DNA from: an uncultured Monoglobus sp.
GTDB lineage: Bacteria; Bacillota; Clostridia; Monoglobales; Monoglobaceae
DNA length: 64,000 nucleotides
Direction of reading: 5' to 3'
NCBI GenBank assembly: GCA_947628795.1
Contig: CANRBF010000003.1
Location: forward strand, 1-64,000
Made by a program: the position numbers and the translations under genes. The first letter of the stretch is position 1. Each line of letters starts with the position of its first letter. This document shows, piece by piece, positions 28,408 through 36,494 of the stretch. The notes beneath the pieces were generated by a model that ran no database searches, had not been told where the DNA came from, and saw only the letters and a program-made list of their open reading frames with translations.

Positions 28408-29802
28408 TTACTTTTCCTCCGTCATTTCTTTATATTCAACCAAGCTCACATTGCCCATCTCGTTCGCTTTGTCAGTACATCCTTTTGCGAAGCCGGATTT
28501 TGAGAACAGGTAGTAATGCTTTGTTTTATAGTTAAACAATTCGCTGCGTTTTACGAGCGTTTCCAAAATGCCGAGGTCAACTTTTTCGTTTGTCCATTTG
28601 CATTCCGCAAACAAAGCGGTATTTTTATCCTGTTCGCCCATAATGTCAATCTCGGCTTGGGCTTTTTCTTTTGGATCGTTGCCCCACCAACGGCCGAGAG
28701 ATTTGAACCCTACCGGACATTTGCCGGAAAGAAGCTGTTTCCAAAGATACTGCTTACAGATTTCTTCAAAAACTTTGCCCATATAGTCTGAAAGCTGAGG
28801 TTCAATTCTTTGATAAACCAAATCCGCGGCCCCGCGCACAATGAGAGAATTATTATCAAGCACAAAACGATACCAAAAACGGAACATGTTATCCTCGATA
28901 GAATAAATCGACCTACGTGAAGCCTTTTCGTCGTAAGGCGTTTCTTTTTGCACAATCCCAAGATTTATAAGATTCTTAAGGTATCTCGTGCATACATTTG
29001 TATCTTCGCCTACCTTGCTTGAAATCTCAGACATTCTTGATGAACCCGTTGCGATAGCCGTAATAATTGCCGTATAAGTGGCAGGCTCACGGACTTCTTG
29101 TTTTAACAGATTGGTCGGCTCTTCATAAAGAAAAGATGTCGGGTTAAGATATGTGTTTTTTATATTATCCTCCACGCTCAATTTGCTGTTCATCTGCAAA
29201 AGATACTGCGGCGTGCCGCCGGCAATACCGTAAATCAGCGCCTGATCCTCGTCTGACATACCTTGAAGGCACTCGCAGGCTTCTTCAAAATCAAACGGTA
29301 AAAGCTTGATTTGAGCCGTTCTTCTGCCGTAGAGAGGCGCTTTATACGCAAGCACATTATCTTCCATATATGACATGGAAGAACCGCAGAGAATAAGCAT
29401 TAGTTTTGATGTGTCTTTGTATTTGTCTATCAAAAGCTGCAATGTGGATGCAAGACTTTTTGATGAACGAGCCACATAAGGATATTCATCAATCGCAAGT
29501 ATTACCCTTTCTTTTTCCGCAAGCTTAAACACGTATTCAATCGCGGCTTGGAATGAAAGAAAAGATGATTCGGTTTCAAAGCCGCTCGCAAACTCCATAA
29601 TGCTTTTCGAAAAGTTTTCAAGATTCTGCTTTGCGTTACTTTCAACACCCATGAAATATATAGCTCTTTTATTTCCGATAAACTGATTTATAAGTGCAGT
29701 TTTGCCGACACGGCGCCTGCCGTAAATAACCGCAAATTCAAATTTATTCGATTTATACAGACCGTCAAGAGTATTAATCTCGCGCTCCCTGCCTATAAAC
29801 AT
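28408..29802 (-). CDS. AAA ATPase of the archaeal ATPase / DUF234 family
   Basis: 464 residues. The N-terminal ATPase starts FIGREREINTL with Walker A YGRRRVGKTALI (about 29-40) and Walker B VILAIDEYPY. Next come an RLLPF-like block and a winged-helix region. The C-terminal DUF234 domain has the nuclease-like motif ECKWTNEKVD. Such proteins are common accessory genes in anaerobes and their role is not established; some resemble defence or mobile-element ATPases. An inverted repeat overlaps its promoter. The neighbouring gene remnants mark this as an unstable region. Confidence 0.85.
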   Translation of the reverse strand: MFIGREREINTLDGLYKSNKFEFAVIYGRRRVGKTALINQFIGNKRAIYFMGVESNAKQNLENFSKSIMEFASGFETESSFLSFQAAIEYVFKLAEKERVILAIDEYPYVARSSKSLASTLQLLIDKYKDTSKLMLILCGSSMSYMEDNVLAYKAPLYGRRTAQIKLLPFDFEEACECLQGMSDEDQALIYGIAGGTPQYLLQMNSKLSVEDNIKNTYLNPTSFLYEEPTNLLKQEVREPATYTAIITAIATGSSRMSEISSKVGEDTNVCTRYLKNLINLGIVQKETPYDEKASRRSIYSIEDNMFRFWYRFVLDNNSLIVRGAADLVYQRIEPQLSDYMGKVFEEICKQYLWKQLLSGKCPVGFKSLGRWWGNDPKEKAQAEIDIMGEQDKNTALFAECKWTNEKVDLGILETLVKRSELFNYKTKHYYLFSKSGFAKGCTDKANEMGNVSLVEYKEMTEEK

Positions 29803-29831
29803 TTACACAACCTCCATCTTAGGTTGAATAA

Positions 29832-29860
29832 ATTATAACACATAAAAACAATTTAGTCAA
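29832..29860 (-). promoter_or_regulatory. Promoter of the AAA ATPase gene
   Basis: TTGACT (29855-29860), 17 bp, TATAAT (29832-29837) on the minus strand. The -35 box lies within the inverted repeat 29853-29889. Confidence 0.75.
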
Positions 29861-29889
29861 GCATAAATGAGTAATTTATACTTGACTAA
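29853..29889. promoter_or_regulatory. Candidate operator: 16-bp inverted repeat over the -35 box
   Basis: TTAGTCAAGCATAAAT (29853-29868) and its complement with one mismatch (29874-29889) are separated by 5 bp. The repeat includes the -35 box of the ATPase promoter and places a second TTGACT on the plus strand. It could bind a dimeric repressor, perhaps the XRE regulator encoded 200 bp away. Confidence 0.5.
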
Positions 29890-30094
29890 TTATGTTTTCA
29901 ATTTCTTTACATCATTATCCCGAATTTATGCTCAATGGCGGCCGCTCTGTTTTCTATGTGAGGAACGGCCGCGGCACATAGCGTAAGCTTTACCGATTTT
30001 GTGTTGTTCCGCGCGCTCTTACCGCCGTATTTACGCCGCTTTAGCCATAAGATAATATGCAAGTATATTCTTTATTGTCCGGCTCTATTACCTT

Positions 30095-30433
30095 TCATTC
30101 ATCTTCTCCCCTAATCAGGCTTGATTTTACGTAACGTCTTGATCTAACGCGCTGTCTTGGTTTGTTCCGCTTAGACAGCGGCTTAAAATCCGGCTGTACT
30201 TCCGGAATCAGTATATCTATATTTTGCCTTAACCGCAATTCTGTCAGTATTTTTATATAATTTGAAAATTTTGAGTCTTCCCCATTTTCAATACGGAATA
30301 CCGTACGGTCTGAAACTCCGCATTTGTCCGCAAGTTCGGCCTGCGTAATATCTAATGATATGCGATGCTGTTTGATTCGGGCGCCAATTTCTTTCAAAAT
30401 AGCCTGTTCATTTTCGTTTTCGGTTATTTTCAT
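30095..30433 (-). CDS. XRE family helix-turn-helix regulator (HipB-like), orphan
   Basis: 112 residues with a classic HTH_3 domain: QHRISLDITQAELADKCGV, then SDRTVFRIENGE. The C-terminal half is basic. HipB-type antitoxins have this shape and are normally followed by hipA. Here the stop codon overlaps an ATG (ATGA at 30095-30098) that opens only an eight-codon frame, MKGNRAGQ, so the expected partner is missing. It may act alone on its own or the ATPase promoter. Confidence 0.85.
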   Translation of the reverse strand: MKITENENEQAILKEIGARIKQHRISLDITQAELADKCGVSDRTVFRIENGEDSKFSNYIKILTELRLRQNIDILIPEVQPDFKPLSKRNKPRQRVRSRRYVKSSLIRGEDE

Positions 30434-30473
30434 ACGATCACCTGATTTCTTAATTTATCAAATTTGCATAATT

Positions 30474-30502
30474 ATAATAGCATAAATCGCTTAACTTGTC
30501 AA
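30474..30502 (-). promoter_or_regulatory. Promoter of the XRE regulator
   Basis: TTGACA (30497-30502), 17 bp, TATTAT (30474-30479) on the minus strand. Confidence 0.65.
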
Positions 30503-30756
30503 TCATGACAAACCCCGATAATCCTGTGTCAGCGGTTCCATTGTGTATATCTCTCCTTCCTGTTGTATTGATAAGACGCAAAAAAGCCGCGGGAATACGT
30601 TCCTGCAGCTGTTTTATGCCTGATTAGTTCGCAAATACGCCTAAATGTTCGCAAATTATGGGCTGTTTTGCGTTTGTGTTGTTTGTGTATAAAAGCCCCA
30701 AAACGGCGTGTTTACGCGCCTTTGGGGCTTTGTCGTCCGTTATGATCGGGACGCGT
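30503..30756. other. Gene-free spacer with terminators and a 20-bp-period repeat
   Basis: Between the XRE promoter and lysS. It holds an imperfect minus-strand hairpin followed by six T (about 30577-30610), a direct repeat GTTCGCAAAT at 30627-30636 and 30647-30656 (20-bp period), and the lysS terminator (30691-30731). No open frame is supported. Confidence 0.6.
30691..30731 (-). terminator. lysS terminator
   Basis: On the minus strand AAAGCCCCAAA and TTTTGGGGCTTTT flank an inner GGCG/CGCC stem, and the 3' side continues into TTTTAT. A strong rho-independent terminator. Confidence 0.85.
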
Positions 30757-32256
30757 TTATTCTTCTATGGGTTTCATGGTGGGGAAGAGCAAAACGTCGC
30801 GGATCGAGCTGCTGTCGGTGAGGAGCATTACCAGACGGTCGACGCCTATGCCGAGGCCGCCGGTGGGGGGCAGGCCATACTCGAGGGCGTTGACGTAGTC
30901 CTCGTCCATCATGTTTGCCTCGTCGTCGCCCGCCTCGCGCTTTTCGACCTGCTTTATGAACCTTTCCTTCTGGTCTATCGGGTCGTTGAGCTCAGAGAAC
31001 GCGTTGCCGAACTCGCGGCGGGTGATGAACACCTCGAACCTCTCGGTGAAGTCGGGGTTATCGGCGTAGCGTTTCGCCAGCGGAGAGATCTCCACCGGAT
31101 ACTCGTATATAAACGTGGGCTGTACCAATTGATCCTCCACCTTTTCCTCAAACACATAGCTGATCACTTCGCCCTTTGACATCTTGGGCGCGTCGTCGTC
31201 AAACTCAACTCCGGCAGCTTTCGCCATATCTATTGCTTCCTCCGCTGTCGCCGCCCCGCGCATGTCGATGCCGACATACTTCTTTATCGCGTCAAGCATG
31301 GTGAGGCGCTCCCACTTTCCGCCCAGGTCGATCTCCTCGCCCTGATAGGTGAGCTTGGTGGTTCCCAAAGCCTTTTCGGCCACATATTTAAACAGATCTT
31401 CGGTAAGGTCCATCATGTCCTCATAATCGGCGTAGGCCTCGTATACCTCCACCGATGTGAACTCCGGGTTGTGCTTCACGTCCATGCCCTCGTTCCTGAA
31501 CAGGCGTCCCATCTCGTAGACTTTTTCAAAGCCGCCCACGATCAGGCGCTTTAAATAAAGCTCGGGCGCGATGCGCATATACATGTCTATGTCGAGCGTG
31601 TTGTGATGGGTGATAAACGGCCTTGCCGCCGCGCCGCCGGGAATCGTGTTGAGTATGGGCGTCTCGACCTCCATAAAACCGCGCTCGTCAAGAAAGCTTC
31701 TGATCGCACGGATAATGACCGAGCGCAGCTCGAACGTTCTGCGCACCTCGTCGTTCATGATAAGATCGACATAGCGCTGCCTGTATCTCAGGTCGGTGTT
31801 CGTCATGCCGTGAAACTTCTCGGGCAGGGGGCGCAGGGATTTTGACAGCAGCTTGATGCTTGACGCGCGAACGGTTATCTCGCCCATTTTGGTCTTGAAA
31901 ACCTCTCCGGTCACGCCGACTATATCGCCGATGTCGTATTTCTTATATATCTTGTATTCGTCGTCGCCAAGCTCGTCCCTCTTTACGCAGAGCTGTATTC
32001 TGCCGCTTCTGTCCGACAAATCGGCGAATGACATTTTGCCCATAACGCGCTTTGCCATCAGCCTGCCGGCTATCGTGACGATCTTTCCCTCGTACTCCTC
32101 ATAGTCGGCCTTTATATCGCCCGCCATGTCCTTGCGGTCAAATGACGTCACCTCAAACGGGTCGCGTCCGCTCTCTCTGAGAACGCCGAGCTTGTCTCTC
32201 CGTATTCTCAAGACCTCGTTAAGTTCCTTTTCTGTCTGCCTGTTATTTTCGCTCAT
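30757..32256 (-). CDS. lysS: Lysyl-tRNA synthetase, class II
   Basis: Charges tRNA-Lys. 499 residues: an N-terminal OB-fold anticodon domain (about 60-150), then the class II core with motif 2 [14 protein letters not shown] and motif 3 [12 protein letters not shown] near the C-terminus. Second gene of the greA-lysS pair common in Firmicutes, 22 bp after greA. Confidence 0.97.
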   Translation of the reverse strand: MSENNRQTEKELNEVLRIRRDKLGVLRESGRDPFEVTSFDRKDMAGDIKADYEEYEGKIVTIAGRLMAKRVMGKMSFADLSDRSGRIQLCVKRDELGDDEYKIYKKYDIGDIVGVTGEVFKTKMGEITVRASSIKLLSKSLRPLPEKFHGMTNTDLRYRQRYVDLIMNDEVRRTFELRSVIIRAIRSFLDERGFMEVETPILNTIPGGAAARPFITHHNTLDIDMYMRIAPELYLKRLIVGGFEKVYEMGRLFRNEGMDVKHNPEFTSVEVYEAYADYEDMMDLTEDLFKYVAEKALGTTKLTYQGEEIDLGGKWERLTMLDAIKKYVGIDMRGAATAEEAIDMAKAAGVEFDDDAPKMSKGEVISYVFEEKVEDQLVQPTFIYEYPVEISPLAKRYADNPDFTERFEVFITRREFGNAFSELNDPIDQKERFIKQVEKREAGDDEANMMDEDYVNALEYGLPPTGGLGIGVDRLVMLLTDSSSIRDVLLFPTMKPIEE

Positions 32257-32278
32257 TTTTTCCTCCGTATATTAAATT

Positions 32279-32752
32279 TTAGGAAATTCCCAGAATTTTG
32301 TACTGTATGATCCCCGCGGGAGCTTCAACGTCGATCGTCTCGCCCGTGCTTCTGCCCAGCAGAGCCGCGCCCAAAGGCGACTCGTCCGACAGCTTGCCCT
32401 TGTCGGGATCGGCCTCGGTGGAGCCCACGATCTTATATGTCACTTCCTCGTCAAACTCAATGTCGAGAAGCTTTACCTTCGCGCCGATCTCCACGATCGA
32501 GGTGTCGCGGTCCTCCTCGCTGATAACGACCGCGTTTTTGAGCATGTTCTCAAGAGACACGATGCGCGCCTCGACCTGAGCCTGCTCGTTCTTGGCCTCG
32601 TCATATTCCGAGTTTTCGGAAAGGTCTCCGAAGCCCAGAGCTACCTTTATCTTCTCCGAAACCTCTTTGCGTTTTTTGGTTTTTAAATATTCAAGTTCTT
32701 CCTCAAGCTGCTTTAAACCATCTTCAGTTAACTTAACCTGTTTCTTTTCCAT
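32279..32752 (-). CDS. greA: Transcription elongation factor GreA
   Basis: Rescues backtracked RNA polymerase by stimulating transcript cleavage. 157 residues, the standard length: an N-terminal coiled coil with acidic tip ([18 protein letters not shown]) and a C-terminal FKBP-like domain with [14 protein letters not shown]. First gene of the greA-lysS operon. Confidence 0.97.
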   Translation of the reverse strand: MEKKQVKLTEDGLKQLEEELEYLKTKKRKEVSEKIKVALGFGDLSENSEYDEAKNEQAQVEARIVSLENMLKNAVVISEEDRDTSIVEIGAKVKLLDIEFDEEVTYKIVGSTEADPDKGKLSDESPLGAALLGRSTGETIDVEAPAGIIQYKILGIS

Positions 32753-32814
32753 TCTTAGTTACCTCCGATATTTTAAAAATTATATACAAATATAAACTTA
32801 TAGTTAACTTATAA

Positions 32815-32843
32815 ATTATACTCTAATATCAAACGATTGTCAA
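32815..32843 (-). promoter_or_regulatory. greA-lysS promoter
   Basis: TTGACA (32838-32843), 17 bp, TATAAT (32815-32820) on the minus strand. The -35 box lies 9 bp after the upstream gene ends. Confidence 0.85.
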
Positions 32844-32851
32844 CACCAATT

Positions 32852-33331
32852 TCAGCCGCGAACCAATTCTCCGCTCTCGTCCGTGCCGACTATGCAAAGA
32901 TCGCGGCCGAGACGCAGCGCGCCGACGCCGATATCCGCCGTCAAGGTTTGGCGGCACCGCGCGAAATCACCAAAACGATAAAGCATTATCGGCAGGCCGA
33001 ATCTGATATAAATGCTGTCGACCATGTCCTCGACGGCCGGATCATCGGTATAGACCGCGACCCGTCTGAATCTCGGGCAGATATAGTCCATAAGGCTCTC
33101 CGCGCCCGTAGGACCGCTTGGCAGCGCGATCCCGATACCCGCGCTGTCCGCGGATATCTCCGCCGCGCTCAGCGCGAACTCTATCGCGGCGGGAAAGCTG
33201 TCTGTATCAAGAGGCTTTATCAAAGGCTTTTTATCCTGTTTTGAGATAGGCGCGGCCGCCGCTCCGCTTTTTGTTTTGAATACACGCCGAATAACGTCTT
33301 TTATCTTTTGCGGGATCTTTGAAAAAATCAT
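32852..33331 (-). CDS. Hypothetical protein downstream of the C-terminal protease
   Basis: 159 residues, AAAGGACG before the ATG. A basic, proline-containing N-terminal 45 residues is followed by an alpha/beta domain with alternating hydrophobic strands (AGIGIALPSGPTGAESLMDY, RRVAVYTDD, LCIVGTDE). It resembles no family I know. It follows the protease gene by 19 bp and probably shares its transcript. Confidence 0.65.
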   Translation of the reverse strand: MIFSKIPQKIKDVIRRVFKTKSGAAAAPISKQDKKPLIKPLDTDSFPAAIEFALSAAEISADSAGIGIALPSGPTGAESLMDYICPRFRRVAVYTDDPAVEDMVDSIYIRFGLPIMLYRFGDFARCRQTLTADIGVGALRLGRDLCIVGTDESGELVRG

Positions 33332-33350
33332 AAAATCCGCGTCCTTTTGC

Positions 33351-34523
33351 TTATTTGTTATTTAAATAATTCACAGCCGCCGACAATTGCTCATCCTCGG
33401 CGAGTGACAGCTCGCTCAAGCGGGCGTATTTGCTGAGCTCCATGGGTATATTTTCGTCGGGCTCGATGCCGATCTCATGGATGCAGGTGCCGCTCGGGGT
33501 ATAATATCTGGCGATCGTTACTGACACTATTCCGTCTATGCCTTCAAATACCTCCTGAACTATGCCCTTGCCGTAGGACTTTTCGCCGATAACATGCGCG
33601 AGCCCGTGGTCCTTGAGCGCTCCGGTCAATATCTCGCTTGACGACGCGGAGCCCTGATTTATCAGCACGACCAGAGGCAAATAATACTGACTGCCGCTTG
33701 ATGTGTAGCTCTCCTTTTCGCCGTGCTTATCGAGAGTGTACACGATCTCCTCTCCGGACTTAACGAAGTTTGACGCCACGTCAACCGCCGCGTCCACATA
33801 GCCGCCCGGGTTGTTGCGCAGGTCTATGACCAGATTCTTCGCGCCCTCGTCTATCAGCTCGACCAGTTGATCGTGAAACTCGTCACCCGTGATCTCGGTG
33901 AACTGCGAGATCGCGATATATCCGGTGCGGGTACCGTCTATCATTTTTGACTCAACGGTCGTCACGTCTATATGCCTGCGCTCTAAGGTCAACGTCACGG
34001 TCTCGCCGCTGTCGGCCTTGAGCACCGTCACGTCCACGGTAGTGCCCGACTGTCCTTTCATGTTTTTGACAGCCTCGTTCATCTGCTCTCCGGTATAGCT
34101 GACGCCCGCCACAGCCAATATCTTATCACCGCTGACTATGCCGGCCTCCTCGGCAGGCGTGTTGGCGATCGCAGAAACGACCGTTATCGTGTTGTCCTCG
34201 GTGTTGTTTTCGATATACACGCCGATACCGTCAAAGCTGCCGCTGATATCCTCCATGTAGGCTTCGGCTTCCTCGCCGTATATAAAGTCGGTATACGGGT
34301 CGCCCGTGCCCTCGGCGAATCCCGATATGGCGCCGTTCACATAATCCTCGATCGGCACGTCGGTATAATATTTGTCCTCAATGGCGTCGGTCAGAACATT
34401 GAATTTCAGGAAACTTAAAAAATGCGTGAACCCGAACGGATTCACAATTCCAATTGTGGTGACCGATGTCGCGACTATCAGCAAAACGGCCAGAAGTATC
34501 AGCGTTTTCTTTTTAATATACAT
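33351..34523 (-). CDS. S41 family C-terminal processing peptidase
   Basis: CtpA/CtpB-like serine protease, 390 residues. An N-terminal membrane anchor (7-29) is followed by a PDZ domain (about 95-180) and the S41 core, with the catalytic serine in NQGSASSSEILTGALKD and the lysine in GEKSYGKGIVQ. Members cut proteins at the cell surface, and CtpB in Bacillus signals during sporulation. The gene follows a 31-residue membrane peptide and precedes an unknown protein, all closely spaced. Confidence 0.92.
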   Translation of the reverse strand: MYIKKKTLILLAVLLIVATSVTTIGIVNPFGFTHFLSFLKFNVLTDAIEDKYYTDVPIEDYVNGAISGFAEGTGDPYTDFIYGEEAEAYMEDISGSFDGIGVYIENNTEDNTITVVSAIANTPAEEAGIVSGDKILAVAGVSYTGEQMNEAVKNMKGQSGTTVDVTVLKADSGETVTLTLERRHIDVTTVESKMIDGTRTGYIAISQFTEITGDEFHDQLVELIDEGAKNLVIDLRNNPGGYVDAAVDVASNFVKSGEEIVYTLDKHGEKESYTSSGSQYYLPLVVLINQGSASSSEILTGALKDHGLAHVIGEKSYGKGIVQEVFEGIDGIVSVTIARYYTPSGTCIHEIGIEPDENIPMELSKYARLSELSLAEDEQLSAAVNYLNNK

Positions 34524-34570
34524 ATTCGTATCCTCCGGGAATTATACTTTTTTAACAGGCTCACTCGGTC

Positions 34571-34666
34571 TCACACAAAAAACATGGCGGAAAGACCCGC
34601 GCATATTCCCAAAAAGAATACGGCCGCTATGACGACAGCTGTAATTTTCACTGCTTTTCTGTTCAT
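34571..34666 (-). CDS. 31-residue single-pass membrane peptide
   Basis: An ATG at 34666 lies 6 bp after AGGAG and opens a 31-codon frame. The product starts MNRKAVKITAVV and continues as one hydrophobic helix to MFFV and a stop. The basic N-terminus predicts the N-in orientation. It lies 47 bp upstream of the S41 protease gene, so the two are probably co-transcribed. I cannot name a family; it could be a partner or substrate of the protease. Confidence 0.6.
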   Translation of the reverse strand: MNRKAVKITAVVIAAVFFLGICAGLSAMFFV

Positions 34667-34692
34667 TTAGATCTCCTCACTGCGCAAAATCA

Positions 34693-34732
34693 CGGGGCGG
34701 ACAGGCAAAACACAGCCGCCTCAGCCGCCCCG
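34693..34732 (-). terminator. GC-rich hairpin after the PucR-type gene
   Basis: CGGGGCGG (34693-34700) and its complement (34725-34732) form an 8-bp stem with a 24-nt loop. In the minus direction it is followed by TGATTTTGCG. It lies between the regulator stop and the small membrane peptide start, acting as a terminator or attenuator. Confidence 0.5.
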
Positions 34733-34784
34733 AATAATCATATTTGAGTTAAAACAAATTTATACCCTTATTTTTCTTATATTT

Positions 34785-35870
34785 TTACAGTCTTGTGGGC
34801 TGCGACGAAAGGTATTTGTTTACCATCATGGCAACCTTAAAGATTATCGCGTCGTCGAACTCTCTGAGATCGAGGCCCGTGAGCTTCTTGATCTTGTCAA
34901 GTCTGTAGACCAGCGTGTTTCTGTGAACAAACAGCTTTCTCGACGTCTCGGAAACATTCAGGTTGTTCTCAAAGAACTTCTGGATGGTGTATATCGTCTC
35001 GCTGTCAAGCACATTGATCGACTCTTTTTTGAAAACCTCGTTGAGGAACAGCTCGCAAAGCGTGGTGGGCAGCTGATAGATCAGGCGGCCGATACCCAGG
35101 TTGTCGTAGCTTATTATGTCTTTCTCGGTGTCAAACACCTTGCCGACCTCGAGGGCTATTCTTGACTCTCTGTAGCACTGAGACAGATCCTGTATCTTCT
35201 CGGCCAGAGTTGAAACTCCGATAAGCGGCGTTATCATGGCCTCGGCGCCCAGCGTGTCAAATATGCTCTGAGCGACATTCAGCACCTCAGCCTTCGCGGG
35301 CTCGGCGCGGAATTCCTTAACCACGACCGCGTCCTTCTCGTCTATGCGGATAACATAGTCGTTGGCTTTATCCGGGAACATATTGTTGAGTATATCGAGA
35401 TAACCCTGATCGGTCTCTTCGGAAACTCGTATCAGATACACTACTCTAAATCCGTCAACGCTGATATGCAGATCCTTTGTGCGGTACAGTATGTCGCCGG
35501 GCAGCACATTGTCAACGATAATATTTTTGATAAAGCTTGACTTGTCATACTTCTCGTCATAATACTGCTTGATAGTGAGGAAGTTCACCGCAAGGAACGA
35601 GCAGGCGTTTCTCGCCACATCGTCGTCGCCCTCGCAGAACACGATATATTCGCACTTGCTGAACGTCTCTATCTTTTTGTAGCACGCGCCGGCTACCGTC
35701 TTAACCTCTCCGGTGGCCGAAAACACGGTGAAAATATTGTCGACCGTATTGCCTATTTTGTCCTCATCGCTGCACGCGATGATCGTGTCGCTGTCGTCGA
35801 TAACTCCCAAGGTCCTCTGGACCTCTCTTTTTAGCTGCACAAGCGTGTTCTGAAATACTCTGCCTTGCAC
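34785..35870 (-). CDS. PucR/CdaR family transcriptional regulator
   Basis: 361 residues from a GTG at 35870 placed 8 bp after AGGGGG; an upstream GTG is too near the site. A long N-terminal ligand or GGDEF-like half is followed by the C-terminal PucR helix-turn-helix (about 295-355): FFENNLNVSETSRKLFVH, then RNTLVYRLDKIKKLTGLDLR. Such proteins activate metabolic operons in response to small molecules. The target is not evident, and the gene stands alone with its own promoter. Confidence 0.88.
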   Translation of the reverse strand: MQGRVFQNTLVQLKREVQRTLGVIDDSDTIIACSDEDKIGNTVDNIFTVFSATGEVKTVAGACYKKIETFSKCEYIVFCEGDDDVARNACSFLAVNFLTIKQYYDEKYDKSSFIKNIIVDNVLPGDILYRTKDLHISVDGFRVVYLIRVSEETDQGYLDILNNMFPDKANDYVIRIDEKDAVVVKEFRAEPAKAEVLNVAQSIFDTLGAEAMITPLIGVSTLAEKIQDLSQCYRESRIALEVGKVFDTEKDIISYDNLGIGRLIYQLPTTLCELFLNEVFKKESINVLDSETIYTIQKFFENNLNVSETSRKLFVHRNTLVYRLDKIKKLTGLDLREFDDAIIFKVAMMVNKYLSSQPTRL

Positions 35871-35915
35871 AAACAACACCCCCTAAACAAAATTTTCTGT
35901 CACTATTCTAATCAT

Positions 35916-35944
35916 ATTATATCTTAAACAAAATAAAAAATCAA
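35916..35944 (-). promoter_or_regulatory. Promoter of the PucR-type gene
   Basis: TTGATT (35939-35944), 17 bp, TATAAT (35916-35921) on the minus strand in a strongly AT-rich stretch. Confidence 0.65.
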
Positions 35945-36003
35945 CAATTTTTGTAAATTTTTAATAAAATTGTCACAAAAGGTTTTTTTGTTCCGCAAAA
36001 AAC

Positions 36004-36069
36004 AAAATACGTTGTTTTTAAGACTTTTATTTTTGTGTTTGTTTAATTTGCGCTATTTTTACGCCAAAT
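36004..36069. repeat. Two-part dispersed repeat, copy 2
   Basis: AAAATACGTTG (36004-36014) is followed 51 bp on by ATTTTTACGCCAAAT (36055-36069). It is the partner of the copy at 11619-11685. Confidence 0.45.
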
Positions 36070-36090
36070 TGAAGTTTTAATATATTATCT

Positions 36091-36124
36091 AAGCGGCATA
36101 TCCTATAAAGGAATTATGCCGCTT
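36091..36124 (-). terminator. Terminator of the 58-residue gene
   Basis: AAGCGGCAT (36091-36099) pairs perfectly with ATGCCGCTT (36116-36124). On the minus strand it is followed by AGATAATATATT. Confidence 0.6.
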
Positions 36125-36129
36125 ATGTT

Positions 36130-36306
36130 TTAATTATCACTATCTAAATCGCTGGTTACAATGCCGCATGATTCAAGCTTGGCTTTAACCAGTTTTAATT
36201 GATATTCGGCTTCTTTTTGGGCGTTCTCGGACTTAATTATTCTTTGCAAACTTGAGTAATTGTCAATTAACATTGTGATTAACTCTTTTTCGGTCATGAC
36301 TTCCAT
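36130..36306 (-). CDS. 58-residue protein, unknown
   Basis: ATG at 36306 directly after AAGGAGGGAGGATA, with a promoter about 45 bp upstream and a terminator 6 bp downstream of the stop. The product starts MEVMTEKELITMLIDNY and is a charged, probably coiled-coil protein (KSENAQKEAEYQLKLVKAKL) with one cysteine near the end. A complete small transcription unit, function unknown. Confidence 0.7.
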   Translation of the reverse strand: MEVMTEKELITMLIDNYSSLQRIIKSENAQKEAEYQLKLVKAKLESCGIVTSDLDSDN

Positions 36307-36349
36307 TATCCTCCCTCCTTTTATAATTAATGTTTGGATTTATACAATA

Positions 36350-36378
36350 ATTATATCAGATATAACAAAAATGTTCAA
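36350..36378 (-). promoter_or_regulatory. Promoter of the 58-residue gene
   Basis: TTGAAC (36373-36378), 17 bp, TATAAT (36350-36355) on the minus strand. Confidence 0.7.
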
Positions 36379-36494
36379 GATATTTTTATAATCATTTTCC
36401 GAACATTTTGTTAAACTTGGCGTTTTGTTTATTTTTCGACACATTTTAAAAATACCGCCTTACGACTCCGTGTCGCTTGCTTTATCTAAAATTG

